Positions 43,933 to 53,775 of a DNA stretch of 64,000 bases are shown piece by piece. Location of the stretch: NCBI RefSeq assembly GCF_013359735.1, contig NZ_JABFMX010000005.1, forward strand, positions 1-64,000, written 5' to 3'. Position 1 is the stretch's first letter, and each line of letters opens with the position of its first letter. This stretch comes from Arthrobacter sp. C9C5 (lineage in GTDB: Bacteria; Actinomycetota; Actinomycetes; Actinomycetales; Micrococcaceae). The notes under the pieces were generated by a model. It was not told where the DNA came from and did not search any database. It was given only the letters and a program-made list of their open reading frames with translations. Made by a program: the position numbers and the translations under genes.

Positions 43933-45477
43933 ATGGCCACCGACGCCGCCACTGACACCACCGCTTCCGCGCCGACGGCCGTGGTGGTGGGCGGCGGCAT
44001 CTCCGGCCTGCTCGCCGCCCGCGAGCTGGCGCGGGCCGGCGTCCGGACCACGGTGCTGGAAGCCTCGGGGGCCTGGGGCGGCTGCGTGGGCAGCCATGTG
44101 GTGGCCGGCCTGACCCTGGACAGCGGCGCCGAATCCTTCGCCACCCGGTCCGCCGCGGTGGCCAGCCTGGCCGAAGAACTGGGCCTCGGCGCGCAGATCG
44201 TTCCGCCCAACCCCGGCGGCGCCTGGGTCCAGCTGCCCGAGGGGCCGCGGGAACTGCCGAAGACCGGCGTGCTGGGAATTCCCGCCAACCCCTGGGACCC
44301 CGAAGTCCGGCGTTCCCTTGGCCTGCTCGGATCCCTGCGCGCCTCCCTCGACGCGCTGCTGCCGGCCTCCGCGGGGACCGCTGCCGAGGCCGCCAGCGTT
44401 GCGGCCCTAGTCCGCGCCCGGATGGGCAAACGCGTGCTGGAGCGGCTGGTCGCGCCGGTGGTCGGCGGCGTGCACTCGGCCGACCCCGCCCTGCTTGACG
44501 TGGACATGGTGGCGCCGGGACTGCGCGCCGGAATCCGCACGCACGGCTCCCTCGCCGCCGCCGTGGCCGCGCAGCGCCGGGGGGCCGGACCGCGGCTGGG
44601 TGCGCCGGGGTCCAGCGCTCCAGCGCCCGGCGCCCAGCAGCCCGGCCTGCAGAAGGCGGGCTCCGCCGTCGCCGGCCTCCGTGGCGGGATGCACACCCTC
44701 GTCACCGCCCTCCTCACCGAGCTGCGCGGGCTGGACGTGACCCTGCTCAGCGGCACCAGGGTAGACGCAGCCCAGCGCATCCCGGGCGGCTGGCGGGCCA
44801 CCGCGGGCCAGGCCACCTTCGACGCCGAGCGGCTGGTGGTCGCGGTGGAGGGCCCGGCGGCCGTCTCGCTGCTCGCGGGCACGCTGCCGGCATTGGCGGC
44901 CCTCCGCCCGGACGCGGGACCCGACGTGCGGCTCGTGACCCTGGTGCTGGACAGCCCCGCCCTCGACGCCGCGCCGCGCGGCACCGGAGTGCTCGTGGCC
45001 CCGCAAAGCCCCGGCATCCGCACGAAGGCCCTCACCCACGCGACCGCCAAATGGGCCTGGCTAGCCGAACGGACGGCGCCCGGCCGGCACGTCCTCCGGC
45101 TCTCCTACGGACGCGGCGCGAACGTGCCGGACGGCGCGGCGACCCCGGAGCCCCGGAGCGACGAAGAGTTGTTCGACGCCGCGCTGCAGGACGCCGCCGC
45201 GCTGCTCGCCGTCCCGCTGTCCCGGACCGACGTCGTCGGCTGGGACGTGGTGCGCTGGTCCGGCGCGCTGCCCTTCGCCGCACTCGGCCACAAGCGGCGG
45301 GTCGAGCAGGTCCGGCAGCTTTGCGCGGCCGAAGGTGGCCTCGCCGTCGTCGGGGGCTGGCTGTCCGGAAACGGCCTCGCCGCCATCGTCGCCGACACCC
45401 CCAAACAGGTGGCCGCCCTGGTTCCCTGGAGCCTGCCCCCAGAGCCGGAAAGGCGGCCCCGGCACGGTTCCCGGTAG
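43933..45477 (+). CDS. hemY: Coproporphyrinogen III oxidase (CgoX/HemY type)
   Basis: This 514-residue FAD enzyme oxidises coproporphyrinogen III to coproporphyrin III. The FAD motif VVVGGGISGLLAARELARAG lies at about 17-36, and the C-terminal GGWLSGNGLAAIVADT contains the second FAD contact. A proline/glutamine-rich insert (GSSAPAPGAQQPG, about 230-243) is unusual. With chdC and a coproporphyrin-type hemH in the same operon and no hemF or hemN, it acts in the coproporphyrin-dependent route. Many databases would call it protoporphyrinogen oxidase. Confidence 0.92.
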   Translation: MATDAATDTTASAPTAVVVGGGISGLLAARELARAGVRTTVLEASGAWGGCVGSHVVAGLTLDSGAESFATRSAAVASLAEELGLGAQIVPPNPGGAWVQLPEGPRELPKTGVLGIPANPWDPEVRRSLGLLGSLRASLDALLPASAGTAAEAASVAALVRARMGKRVLERLVAPVVGGVHSADPALLDVDMVAPGLRAGIRTHGSLAAAVAAQRRGAGPRLGAPGSSAPAPGAQQPGLQKAGSAVAGLRGGMHTLVTALLTELRGLDVTLLSGTRVDAAQRIPGGWRATAGQATFDAERLVVAVEGPAAVSLLAGTLPALAALRPDAGPDVRLVTLVLDSPALDAAPRGTGVLVAPQSPGIRTKALTHATAKWAWLAERTAPGRHVLRLSYGRGANVPDGAATPEPRSDEELFDAALQDAAALLAVPLSRTDVVGWDVVRWSGALPFAALGHKRRVEQVRQLCAAEGGLAVVGGWLSGNGLAAIVADTPKQVAALVPWSLPPEPERRPRHGSR

Positions 45478-45539
45478 CCGGAAAGTAGGCGTTTGGGCAA
45501 ATTTTCCACGTCAACGTTCTCCGGCTAGGCTCGATGACC

Positions 45540-46277
45540 ATGGTTATGCACAGGTCCGAAGTTCCAGAAACGCCGGCCGGTCACCATGGGGGACTCCGAC
45601 GCGGCACGGCAGTGGCAGCACTCGGAGCGGTACTGGCTCTCACCGCAGGGGTTCCTGCCACCCAGGCTGCCACCCCGACGCCCAGCCCGGACGGCCCGTC
45701 AGCCTCGATTTCCGTCGGCATCGACGACCTGATCGGCGGTCTGGTGGAATCCCCGACGCCGTCGCCCTCACCCACCTCCGACTCCGGCAGCCCGGACCCC
45801 ACCGAAAGCACGGCCCCGCCGACGTCCGCCGAACCGGACCCGACCGAGACGCCGGAACAGCGGGCTTCCCGGCAGGCCTCCGAGCGGGCCACGGCCCCGG
45901 GGACCTCGGTTCCGCAGCCGGTGCCCGCGGCCCCGCAGCCGGTGCCCGCGGCCCCGCAGCCGGTAGCCGGCCAGCCCTCCGGAACCCAGCAGGCCCCGGC
46001 CCCGGTCCAGACGCCCGCGAAGGACACTCCCGCCGGTGCCGCTCCCGGTGTTGCGGCTGGTACGCCGACGGCAACGCCGAGCGGCACGCCCCGCTCCGCC
46101 ACCACGATGTCCGCCGCCAAGGAGGCATCTCCCACCGCCACGCCCCGGTCCGGCGACAAGATGCAGGCTGCCTCCTCCGTCGAACCATCCCCCTCCGCCC
46201 TTGTCGGCTGGGGGATCTGCCTGGTCGCGGTGTCGGTGGGAGCAGGCGCCGTGGCCCTGCGGATGCGCCGGGTCTAG
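45540..46277 (+). CDS. Pro/Ser/Thr-rich surface protein with C-terminal anchor helix
   Basis: This protein of about 245 residues has a signal peptide (RRGTAVAALGAVLALTAGV, cleavage near TQAAT), a long disordered region rich in Pro, Ser, Thr and Ala, and a final membrane helix (ALVGWGICLVAVSVGAGAVAL) ending RMRRV. This layout suits a cell-surface stalk held in the membrane; no sortase LPXTG motif is seen. A 21-bp unit (CCGCAGCCGGTGCCCGCGGCC) is repeated at 45912-45953 with a partial third copy, giving PQPVPAA repeats. ATG 45534 and 45546 are alternative starts. It sits between hemY and hemQ, and a heme-related role is unproven. Confidence 0.72.
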   Translation: MVMHRSEVPETPAGHHGGLRRGTAVAALGAVLALTAGVPATQAATPTPSPDGPSASISVGIDDLIGGLVESPTPSPSPTSDSGSPDPTESTAPPTSAEPDPTETPEQRASRQASERATAPGTSVPQPVPAAPQPVPAAPQPVAGQPSGTQQAPAPVQTPAKDTPAGAAPGVAAGTPTATPSGTPRSATTMSAAKEASPTATPRSGDKMQAASSVEPSPSALVGWGICLVAVSVGAGAVALRMRRV

Positions 46278-46311
46278 TTGGATCTAAGGGCCGCCGGAAC
46301 CGTTCCGCTGT

Positions 46312-46352
46312 GAAATTGAGCACTTCTACACGCTGTAGAAGTGCTCTATTTC
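46312..46352. repeat. Near-perfect palindrome (GAAATTGAGCACTTCTACA type)
   Basis: Arms 46312-46330 and 46334-46352 pair at 18 of 19 positions around a CGC loop; the inner 13 pairs (GAGCACTTCTACA/TGTAGAAGTGCTC) are perfect. It lies between the surface-protein gene and hemQ, 35 bases before hemQ. It could terminate the upstream transcript, bind a regulator or be a dispersed intergenic palindrome. Its base composition is lower in GC than the surroundings. Confidence 0.8.
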
Positions 46353-46386
46353 GACTTAGCTCGGGGGAGGGGGCAGACTGGTATCC

Positions 46387-47100
46387 ATGAGCCACACTTC
46401 TGCCGAATCTGTCACTAAAACCGGAACAGTAGCCGAGGAATCTACCGAGCAGTTCTTCACGCTCTGGACAGTTTTCAAGCGCTCCGCCGATGTCCTGCGC
46501 AGCGGCGACGCGGCCGAGGACTTCGATGCACTCATCGGACGGCTGGCCGAGGACGGCGTCGTCCACCGCGGCAGCTACGACGTGTCCGCGATGCGGGCCG
46601 ACGCGGACATCATGATCTGGCTGCACGGCCCGCGGGCCGAAGCGCTGCAGCGCGCCGTGCGCGACATCCGGCGCAGCAAGCTCTTCACGGGGACTGAGAT
46701 CGCCTGGTCCGCGATGGGCGTGCACCGCGAGGCCGAGTTCGCCAAGAACCACACGCCGGCCTTCTCCCGCGGCGTGGAACCGGCCGAATGGCTCTGCGTC
46801 TACCCCTTCGTGCGCTCCTACGAGTGGTACCTGCTCCCGGACGCCGAGCGCGGCGCGATGCTCCGCGACCACGGACTGCTGGGCCGGGACTTCCCTCAGG
46901 TCATCTCCAACACCGTCTCCTCCTTCGCCCTCGGCGACTGGGAATGGATCCTGGGCCTCGAAGCCCCGGAACTCGTGGACCTCGTCGACCTGATGCGCCA
47001 CCTGCGCGCCACCGAGGCTCGCCACCACGTTCGCGAAGAAGTCCCGTTCTACACCGGCCGCCGCGTCAGCGCCGTCGAGATTGCCGAGGTCCTAGCATGA
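46387..47100 (+). CDS. hemQ: Coproheme decarboxylase ChdC/HemQ
   Basis: This 237-residue chlorite-dismutase-fold protein uses peroxide to decarboxylate coproheme III to heme b, the last step of the coproporphyrin route. VYPFVRSYEWYLLP (about 137-150) holds the catalytic tyrosine region and the histidine in EARHHVREE (about 212-220) is the likely heme ligand. CAGACT ends seven bases before the ATG, so it may have its own leaderless promoter downstream of the palindrome. The stop overlaps the hemH start as ATGA. Confidence 0.94.
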   Translation: MSHTSAESVTKTGTVAEESTEQFFTLWTVFKRSADVLRSGDAAEDFDALIGRLAEDGVVHRGSYDVSAMRADADIMIWLHGPRAEALQRAVRDIRRSKLFTGTEIAWSAMGVHREAEFAKNHTPAFSRGVEPAEWLCVYPFVRSYEWYLLPDAERGAMLRDHGLLGRDFPQVISNTVSSFALGDWEWILGLEAPELVDLVDLMRHLRATEARHHVREEVPFYTGRRVSAVEIAEVLA

Positions 47101-48386
47101 GCCCGCTCGATCCGCAGGATCCCCAGGAGAACATGGCCGTCGCCGTGAATCCCGTCACCGAAGCCGGCCGGATGGCCCCCAAGGACTACGACGCCGTGCT
47201 GCTCGCCTCCTTCGGCGGTCCCGAAGGCCAGGAAGATGTCATCCCGTTCCTGCGCAACGTCACCCGCGGCCGCGGCATCCCCGACGAGCGGCTTGAAGAG
47301 GTCTCGCACCACTACCGCGCCAACGGCGGCATCAGCCCGATCAATCAGCAGAACCGCGAGCTCAAGGCCGCCATGGAGGCCGAGCTCGCTGCACGCGGCA
47401 TCGGCCTGCCGGTCTTCTGGGGCAACCGCAACTGGGATCCCTACATCCCGCAGACCCTGCAGGAGATCTACGACGCCGGGCACCGCAAGGTCCTGATGAT
47501 CACCACCAGCGCGTACTCCTGCTACTCCAGCTGCCGGCAGTACCGCGAGGACATCGGCATGGCCCTGACCGAGACCGGGCTGGACGGCAAGCTCGAGGTG
47601 GACAAGGTGCGCCAGTACTTCGACCACCCGGGCTTCGTGGAGCCCTTCATCGAAGGCACCGCCGCCGGCCTCGCCGACGTCCGCGCCCAGCTGGCCGCAA
47701 CCGGCACCCCGGACGCGCCGGTGCACATCCTCTTCGCGACCCACTCGATTCCGACCCGCGACGCCGAAGCCGCCGGCCGCTCAGAGGGCGAGCCGCGCCA
47801 GTTCGAACAGGACTCCGCCTATGTGGCCCAGCACCTGGCCACCGGCGCCGAGGTCATCCGCCGGGTCGAAGCCGAAACCGGCCTGGCCGCCCCCTGGTCC
47901 CTCGTGTACCAGTCCCGGTCCGGGGCCCCGCATGTGCCGTGGCTCGAACCCGACATCAACGACGCCATCGAGGAGCTCGCCGGCCAGGGCATCAAGGGCG
48001 TCGTGATCGTGCCGCTGGGCTTCGTCAGCGACCACATGGAAGTCGTCTGGGACCTCGACACCGAGGCCTTGGAAACCTGCGGCAAGCTGGGCCTCGCCGC
48101 CACCCGCGTTCCCACGCCGGGAACGCACCGCAAGTTCGTCGCCGGGATCGTGGACTTGATCAGCGAGCGGACGGCGGCAAACAACATCGCCGACCGGCCG
48201 CACCTGACCAAGCTCGGCCCCTGGTACGACGTCTGCCGGCCCGGTTGCTGCGCCAACTTCCGCGGCGAAAAGCCCACCATCGCGGGCGCGGACACCACCG
48301 TCGGAACGGGGCACGATCCCTACCCGGCAGGGGCACCCGCGGCTGCGGACGGGGCGGTCCCGGCAGCAGGCCAGGCCACGCCGTGA
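47097..48386 (+). CDS. hemH: Ferrochelatase (coproporphyrin ferrochelatase CpfC)
   Basis: This 429-residue enzyme inserts Fe2+ into coproporphyrin III. The core spans about 28-400: LLASFGGPEG, SAYSCYSSCRQYRED, and the histidine in FATHSIPTRD. The C-terminal DVCRPGCCANF, with earlier cysteines, fits the [2Fe-2S] cluster carried by actinobacterial ferrochelatases. An extra disordered tail (AGAPAAADGAVPAAG) follows. The start is the ATGA overlap with hemQ and the end overlaps hemC as GTGA, so expression is tightly coupled. Confidence 0.95.
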   Translation: MSPLDPQDPQENMAVAVNPVTEAGRMAPKDYDAVLLASFGGPEGQEDVIPFLRNVTRGRGIPDERLEEVSHHYRANGGISPINQQNRELKAAMEAELAARGIGLPVFWGNRNWDPYIPQTLQEIYDAGHRKVLMITTSAYSCYSSCRQYREDIGMALTETGLDGKLEVDKVRQYFDHPGFVEPFIEGTAAGLADVRAQLAATGTPDAPVHILFATHSIPTRDAEAAGRSEGEPRQFEQDSAYVAQHLATGAEVIRRVEAETGLAAPWSLVYQSRSGAPHVPWLEPDINDAIEELAGQGIKGVVIVPLGFVSDHMEVVWDLDTEALETCGKLGLAATRVPTPGTHRKFVAGIVDLISERTAANNIADRPHLTKLGPWYDVCRPGCCANFRGEKPTIAGADTTVGTGHDPYPAGAPAAADGAVPAAGQATP

Positions 48387-49381
48387 CCGTACGGATCGGC
48401 ACCCGGGCCAGCAAACTTGCCCTCACCCAGACCCAGCAGACTGCGGACCAGCTGGCCGCCGTCGGCGGGTTCCCGGTGGAACTCGTACACATCCGCACCG
48501 ACGGCGACGTCCTGACCGGCCCGCTGTCCCAGATGGGCGGCACCGGCGTGTTCGTTGCGGCGCTGCGCGACGCCCTGTTGCGGGACGCGTGCGACGTCGC
48601 GGTCCATTCACTCAAGGACCTGCCCACCGGCGCTGCGCTGGGCCTGACCCTCGCCGCGACGCCGAAGCGCGTGGACGTCCGGGACGTGCTCTGCGCCCGG
48701 GACGGGCTCACGCTCGCCCAGTTGCCGGCCGGCGCGACCGTCGGCACCGGCTCCCCGCGCCGGGCCGCCCAGCTGCGCGCCGCCCGGCCGGACCTGGACA
48801 TCCGTGACATCCGCGGCAACGTGGACACCCGCCTGGGCCGCGTGCCGGGCCTGCCGGGGAACACCACCTCCGACGTCGTCGAAGGCAAGTCCGGCGACCT
48901 CGACGCCGTCGTGCTGGCCGCCGCCGGCCTGCACCGGATCGGCCGGCTGGACGCGGTCAGCGAATACCTCGACACCGAGGTGATGCTCCCGGCCGCCGGC
49001 CAGGGTTCGCTCGCGATCGAATGCCGCAGCTCCGACGCGCCGCGCAAGGCCGGGTCCACCGAGGGCTCCCAGGGCGTGCTCGCCCAGGCCCTCGCAGCCC
49101 TGGACGACCCAGACACCCGGCTGGCCGTCACCGCCGAACGCGCGCTCTTGGCCAGGCTGGAGGCCGGCTGCGCCGCTCCGGTGGGCGCCTACGCCTCCCG
49201 CAAGGGCAGCATGCTGCACCTCGAAGCCGTGGTCTGCGCCGTGGACGGCACCGCGACGGTCCGGGATAAGAAGGCCACCGACGGACTGACCGAGGTCGGC
49301 GCCACCCTGCTGGGAATCGAACTGGCCGAGGCGCTGCTGGCGGCCGGTGCTGCCGACATCGCCGACCTGGCCGCTTCCTGA
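48383..49381 (+). CDS. hemC: Hydroxymethylbilane synthase (porphobilinogen deaminase)
   Basis: This 332-residue enzyme condenses four porphobilinogen molecules to hydroxymethylbilane. RIGTRASKLALTQTQQ opens the protein, GTGSPRRAAQLRAARPDL and RGNVDTRL contact the chain, and the dipyrromethane cofactor cysteine is in EAGCAAPVGAYA. A GTG start overlaps the hemH stop by four bases. An insert of about 20 residues after IECRSSDAPRKAG is longer than usual. hemD follows after 20 bases. Confidence 0.95.
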   Translation: MTVRIGTRASKLALTQTQQTADQLAAVGGFPVELVHIRTDGDVLTGPLSQMGGTGVFVAALRDALLRDACDVAVHSLKDLPTGAALGLTLAATPKRVDVRDVLCARDGLTLAQLPAGATVGTGSPRRAAQLRAARPDLDIRDIRGNVDTRLGRVPGLPGNTTSDVVEGKSGDLDAVVLAAAGLHRIGRLDAVSEYLDTEVMLPAAGQGSLAIECRSSDAPRKAGSTEGSQGVLAQALAALDDPDTRLAVTAERALLARLEAGCAAPVGAYASRKGSMLHLEAVVCAVDGTATVRDKKATDGLTEVGATLLGIELAEALLAAGAADIADLAAS

Positions 49382-49401
49382 GCCGGACGGATTCTCACCT
49401 G

Positions 49402-50322
49402 ATGGGACGCCGCAGCGCCAGCCGCCGGCCGGACGGGGACGCCGGGCCCAGGGTCCTCGAGGGCGCCCGGGTCCTGGTGACCCGCAATCCGGACCGGGCC
49501 GGTGCTTTGGTGTCCGCGCTCCGCGAGACCGGCGCCGAGCCGCTGCTGCTGCCGCTCATCGACTTCGAGCGCGCCTCCGACCAGCACTCGCTGGATGTGG
49601 CCTTCGACGCGCTCGGCGCCGGCGCCTACTCCTGGCTGGTGGTCAGCAGCGTCACCACGGTCCAGGTCCTCGAAGCCAAGGCGGCCGAACGCGGTGCGGC
49701 CCTCAGCGCGTGGCTTCCGGGCAGCCTGCAGGTGGCCGCCATCGGCCCGGCCACCCGCCGCATGCTTGAAGGCCTGGACATCGCCGTGGACCTCGCGCCC
49801 GCCGGCCAACAGTCCGGAGCGGGGCTGCTCGACATCTGGCCCCACGGCCACGGCAGCGTGCTGCTGCCGCAGGCCGACATCGCCGACCCGCGGCTCCGCC
49901 GGGGGCTGGAGGCCCGCGGCGCCTCGGTCCAGGCCGTCACCGCCTACCGCACCGTCGACTTCCCCGCGGACCCGCGACGCAGCCTCGCCGCCGCCCCCGA
50001 CCCGCAGGCGCACGACGCCGCGGTCCTGACCGTGGCCGACGCGAAAGCCGCGATCGACGCCGGAACCCTGCACGCCGTCGTCGCGGCGTCACCGAGCGCC
50101 GCGCGCCGCGTCCACACCGGGCTGTCGCCGCTGGGCGGCTGCCAGCTCGTCGCGATCGGACGTTCGACGGCGGCCGAGGCCCTGGCCCTCGGACTGCCGG
50201 TTGCCGCCGTTGCCGAGGAACCCACCGCCTCCGGACTTGTCGCCGCCGTCATCCGCGCCCTGGATCCGGCGCACCCCGCACCCCACCCCGACCCCGAGCA
50301 GACTGTGAAGGACCAGACATGA
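49402..50322 (+). CDS. hemD: Uroporphyrinogen-III synthase
   Basis: This 306-residue two-domain enzyme closes and inverts ring D of hydroxymethylbilane. HemD sequences are poorly conserved, but [19 protein letters not shown] (about 18-36), [26 protein letters not shown] and the C-terminal [19 protein letters not shown] are recognisable. Its position between hemC and hemB settles the call. The stop overlaps hemB as ATGA. There is no fused SAM-dependent methyltransferase domain. Confidence 0.92.
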   Translation: MGRRSASRRPDGDAGPRVLEGARVLVTRNPDRAGALVSALRETGAEPLLLPLIDFERASDQHSLDVAFDALGAGAYSWLVVSSVTTVQVLEAKAAERGAALSAWLPGSLQVAAIGPATRRMLEGLDIAVDLAPAGQQSGAGLLDIWPHGHGSVLLPQADIADPRLRRGLEARGASVQAVTAYRTVDFPADPRRSLAAAPDPQAHDAAVLTVADAKAAIDAGTLHAVVAASPSAARRVHTGLSPLGGCQLVAIGRSTAAEALALGLPVAAVAEEPTASGLVAAVIRALDPAHPAPHPDPEQTVKDQT

Positions 50323-51302
50323 GCTTCCCGACCCACCGCCCCCGCCGGCTCCGCACCACCCCCGCGATGCGGCGGCTGACGGCCGAACACCGCCTCTCGG
50401 CAGCCGAACTCATCCTGCCCGCCTTCATCCGCGAGGGCCTCTCCGAGCCGAACCCGATCGCCTCGATGCCCGGCGTGCAGCAGCACACCACCGACTCGCT
50501 CAAGCGCGCCGCCGCCGAGGCCGTGCAGCTGGGCGTGGGCGGCATCATGCTCTTCGGCATCCCGGCCGAACGGGACGCCCGCGGCACCGCCTCGCTGGAC
50601 CCCGAGGGCGTGCTGAACAAAGCCATCCGCGATGTGAAAGCCGAGGTCGGCGACGACCTGGTCATCATGAGCGACGTCTGCCTCGACGAATTCACCGACC
50701 ACGGCCACTGCGGCGTCCTGGACGCGCACGGCTACGTCGACAACGACGCGACCCTGGAGATCTACGGCCAGATGGCCGTGGCCCAGGCCGACGCCGGCGC
50801 GCACGTGCTCGGCCCCTCCGGCATGATGGACGGCCAGATCGCGGTGATCCGGCAGGCCCTGGAGGAGGCGGGCCACGCCAACACGGCCGTGGTGGCCTAC
50901 GCCGCCAAATACGCCTCCGCGTTCTACGGCCCCTTCCGCGAAGCCGTCGACTCGCAGCTCACCGGGGACCGGCGCACCTACCAGATGGACGCCGCCAACC
51001 GCCGCGAAGCGATCCTCGAAGTGGAGCTGGACCTCGAAGAGGGTGCCGACATGGTGATGGTGAAACCCGCCATGAGCTACCTCGACATCCTGGCCGACGT
51101 CGCCGCGATGAGCCCGGTGCCCGTGGCCGCCTACCAGATCTCCGGCGAATACTCGATGATTGAGGCCGCCGCCGCGAACGGCTGGATCGACCGCCGCGCC
51201 GCCATCACCGAATCCGTGCTCGGCATCAAGCGGGCCGGCGCCAACATGGTCCTGACCTACTGGGCCAGCGAACTCGCCGGCTGGCTGAAGGAAACCCGAT
51301 GA
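50319..51302 (+). CDS. hemB: Delta-aminolevulinic acid dehydratase (porphobilinogen synthase)
   Basis: This 327-residue TIM-barrel enzyme condenses two aminolevulinate molecules to porphobilinogen. Active-site lysines lie in [14 protein letters not shown] and [11 protein letters not shown]. The metal site reads [14 protein letters not shown]: two of the three cysteines of zinc-type enzymes are kept and the middle one is Asp, so metal use may be intermediate between the Zn and Mg types. ATG overlaps the hemD stop, and the TGA overlaps the next gene as ATGA. Confidence 0.95.
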   Translation: MSFPTHRPRRLRTTPAMRRLTAEHRLSAAELILPAFIREGLSEPNPIASMPGVQQHTTDSLKRAAAEAVQLGVGGIMLFGIPAERDARGTASLDPEGVLNKAIRDVKAEVGDDLVIMSDVCLDEFTDHGHCGVLDAHGYVDNDATLEIYGQMAVAQADAGAHVLGPSGMMDGQIAVIRQALEEAGHANTAVVAYAAKYASAFYGPFREAVDSQLTGDRRTYQMDAANRREAILEVELDLEEGADMVMVKPAMSYLDILADVAAMSPVPVAAYQISGEYSMIEAAAANGWIDRRAAITESVLGIKRAGANMVLTYWASELAGWLKETR

Positions 51303-52420
51303 GCGCCGCGGGAGTGCCGGACCCCGCGTCGGGCGCCAACCCGACCGCGCCGGTCGGCCCGGACCAGATCCTGCTCGGCCTGAACACCTTCGGCGACGTC
51401 GGGGTGTTCCCCGACGGGCACCCTGTCCCGCACGCCCAGGTGCTCCGGCAACTGCTGGAACAGGCCGAACTCGCGGACCAGGTGGGGCTGCACGCCTTCG
51501 GGGTGGGGGAGCACCACCGCCGCGACTTCGCCGTCTCCGCGCCCGAGGTCTTCCTCGCCGCCGCCGCGGCCCGGACCAAGAAGATCCGGCTCGGCTCCGC
51601 CGTCACCGTTCTCAGCTCCGATGACCCGATCCGGGTTTTCCAGCGTTTCGCCACCGTCGACGCCATCTCCAACGGCCGGGCCGAGGTCATGCTGGGCCGC
51701 GGTTCCTTCGTGGAGTCCTTCCCGCTGTTCGGACTGGACCTGGCCGACTACGAGGTCCTGTTCGAGGAAAAGCTTGAGCTCTTCGACAAGGTCCGCGCCC
51801 AGAAACCGATCAAATGGGAGGGCCGGACCCGCCGGCCCATCAACGGGCTCAGCGTCTACCCGCCGCTCGAACACCACCTGCTGCCGGCCTGGATCGGCGT
51901 CGGCGGCACCCCGGAATCGGTGCTGCGCTGCGCCGAATACGGCTACCCGATCATCTTCGCCATCATCGGCGGCCAGCCACGGTCCTTCGGTCCGCTGGCC
52001 GGGCTCTACCGCGAGGCCATGGCCAAATACGGGCACCCGCTGCAGCAGGTGGCCACGCATTCGCCCGGCCACATCGCGGCCACGGATGAGGACGCGCGGG
52101 AGGAGTTCTTCCCGCACTGGCTGGGCCAGCGCAACCAGATCGGCGCCGAGCGCGGCTGGGGTCCGGGCAGCCGCGACGAGTTCGACCACCTGTGCAGCCC
52201 CGAGGGTGCGCTCTACGTCGGCTCGCCGGACACGGTGGCGGCGAAGATCGCCCTGCTCAAACGGAACCTGGGCGTGGACCGCTTCGACCTCAAATACAGC
52301 AACGGCACGCTCCCGCATGCCGCCATGATGCGCTCCATCGAGCTGTTCGGCACCGAAGTTGCGCCCCGTGTGGCCGCCCTGGTGGCCGGCGGGGTGCCCG
52401 CCAGTGACCGGCCCCTGTGA
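51299..52420 (+). CDS. LLM-class flavin-dependent oxidoreductase
   Basis: This 373-residue bacterial-luciferase-like TIM-barrel protein probably uses FMN or F420. Signatures are [17 protein letters not shown] at the start, [20 protein letters not shown] (about 62-81), [20 protein letters not shown] and [19 protein letters not shown]. It overlaps hemB by four bases and lies 23 bases before hemL, so it is embedded in the heme operon although no heme step needs it. The substrate is unknown; a side role in tetrapyrrole or flavin chemistry is only a possibility. Confidence 0.88.
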   Translation: MSAAGVPDPASGANPTAPVGPDQILLGLNTFGDVGVFPDGHPVPHAQVLRQLLEQAELADQVGLHAFGVGEHHRRDFAVSAPEVFLAAAAARTKKIRLGSAVTVLSSDDPIRVFQRFATVDAISNGRAEVMLGRGSFVESFPLFGLDLADYEVLFEEKLELFDKVRAQKPIKWEGRTRRPINGLSVYPPLEHHLLPAWIGVGGTPESVLRCAEYGYPIIFAIIGGQPRSFGPLAGLYREAMAKYGHPLQQVATHSPGHIAATDEDAREEFFPHWLGQRNQIGAERGWGPGSRDEFDHLCSPEGALYVGSPDTVAAKIALLKRNLGVDRFDLKYSNGTLPHAAMMRSIELFGTEVAPRVAALVAGGVPASDRPL

Positions 52421-52443
52421 GAACCACTGAGAGAATAGGAACC

Positions 52444-53775
52444 ATGACTTCCAGCCACCCTCGCAACGAGGAACTCTTCGACCGCGCCCGCCGCCTGATG
52501 CCGGGCGGCGTCAACTCGCCGGTCCGGGCCTTCGGCTCGGTGGGCGGCACGCCCCGCTTCATGGTCTCCGCCAAGGGCCCGTACCTCACCGACGCCGACG
52601 GCGCCGAGTACGTCGACCTGGTCTGCTCCTGGGGGCCGGCGCTGCTGGGCCACGCCCACCCGGCCGTCCTCGCGGCCGTGCACGCCGCCGTCGACCGCGG
52701 ACTGTCCTTCGGCGCCTCCACCCCGGACGAGGCCAACCTCGCCGCAATCGTCCAGGAGCGCGTCCCGGCGGCCGAGCGCGTCCGGATGGTCTCCACCGGC
52801 ACCGAGGCGACCATGACCGCCATCCGGCTGGCCCGCGGCTACACCGGGCGCAACCTCGTGATCAAGTTCGCCGGCTGCTACCACGGCCACCTCGACGGCC
52901 TCCTCGCCGCCGCCGGATCCGGCCTCGCGACCCTCGCGCTGCCCGGCTCGGCAGGCGTCACCGCCGCCACGGCCGCCGAGACGCTCGTGCTGCCCTACAA
53001 CGACCTCGCCGCCGTCGAAGCCGCCTTCGCCAAACACGGCGACAGCATCGCCGCCGTCATCACCGAGGCCGCGCCGGCCAACATGGGCGTGGTCACCCCG
53101 GGCGAGGGCTTCAACGCCGGCCTGGCCCGGATCACCCGCGAACACGGCGCCCTGCTGATCCTCGACGAGGTCCTCACCGGGTTCCGCACCGGCTACTCGG
53201 GCTACTGGGGCCTCACCGGCGGGGCGGCCGACGCCGCCGAGCCCTGGGCCCCGGACCTGCTGACTTTCGGCAAGGTCATCGGCGGGGGCATGCCGACGGC
53301 GGCCCTCGGCGGCCGCGCCGAGGTCATGGACTACCTCGCCCCGGTGGGCCCGGTCTACCAGGCCGGCACCCTCTCCGGGAACCCGGTGGCGATGGCTGCC
53401 GGCGTCGCTACCCTCACCTACGCGACCCCCGAGGTCTACTCATTCGTCGACGCCCGGTCGCTGGAACTCTCCCGCGCCCTGTCCTCGGCGCTGGACGCGG
53501 CAGGGGTGGACCACTCCATCCAGCGCGCCGGGAACCTGTTCTCGGTGGCCTTCGGCACCTCGGCCCGCGGCGTCCACAACTACGACGATGCGCAGGGCCA
53601 GGAGGTCTTCCGCTACGCGCCGTTCTTCCACTCGATGCTGGACTCCGGGGTGTACCTGCCGCCGTCGGTGTTCGAGGCCTGGTTCCTCTCCGCCGCGCAC
53701 GACGACGCCGCGATGAACCGGATCTTCGAAGCCCTGCCGGCCGCCGCCCGGGCCGCCGCCGCGGCTGAAGCCTAG
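52444..53775 (+). CDS. hemL: Glutamate-1-semialdehyde 2,1-aminomutase
   Basis: This 443-residue PLP enzyme forms 5-aminolevulinate, completing the C5 entry with Hem[18 protein letters not shown] opens the core, [16 protein letters not shown] binds the cofactor phosphate, D241 sits in [13 protein letters not shown] and the PLP lysine is K277 in [14 protein letters not shown]. The length fits the family. GAGAAT ends seven bases before the ATG and may be an internal promoter. It is the last gene of the locus; its stop codon lies in a 19-bp tandem repeat. Confidence 0.95.
   Translation: MTSSHPRNEELFDRARRLMPGGVNSPVRAFGSVGGTPRFMVSAKGPYLTDADGAEYVDLVCSWGPALLGHAHPAVLAAVHAAVDRGLSFGASTPDEANLAAIVQERVPAAERVRMVSTGTEATMTAIRLARGYTGRNLVIKFAGCYHGHLDGLLAAAGSGLATLALPGSAGVTAATAAETLVLPYNDLAAVEAAFAKHGDSIAAVITEAAPANMGVVTPGEGFNAGLARITREHGALLILDEVLTGFRTGYSGYWGLTGGAADAAEPWAPDLLTFGKVIGGGMPTAALGGRAEVMDYLAPVGPVYQAGTLSGNPVAMAAGVATLTYATPEVYSFVDARSLELSRALSSALDAAGVDHSIQRAGNLFSVAFGTSARGVHNYDDAQGQEVFRYAPFFHSMLDSGVYLPPSVFEAWFLSAAHDDAAMNRIFEALPAAARAAAAAEA

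Noticed and set aside
50319-51302. HemB metal site with Asp in place of the middle cysteine as a novelty
   Set aside because: To my knowledge the [12 protein letters not shown] pattern is common in actinobacterial HemB, so it is noted in the annotation only.
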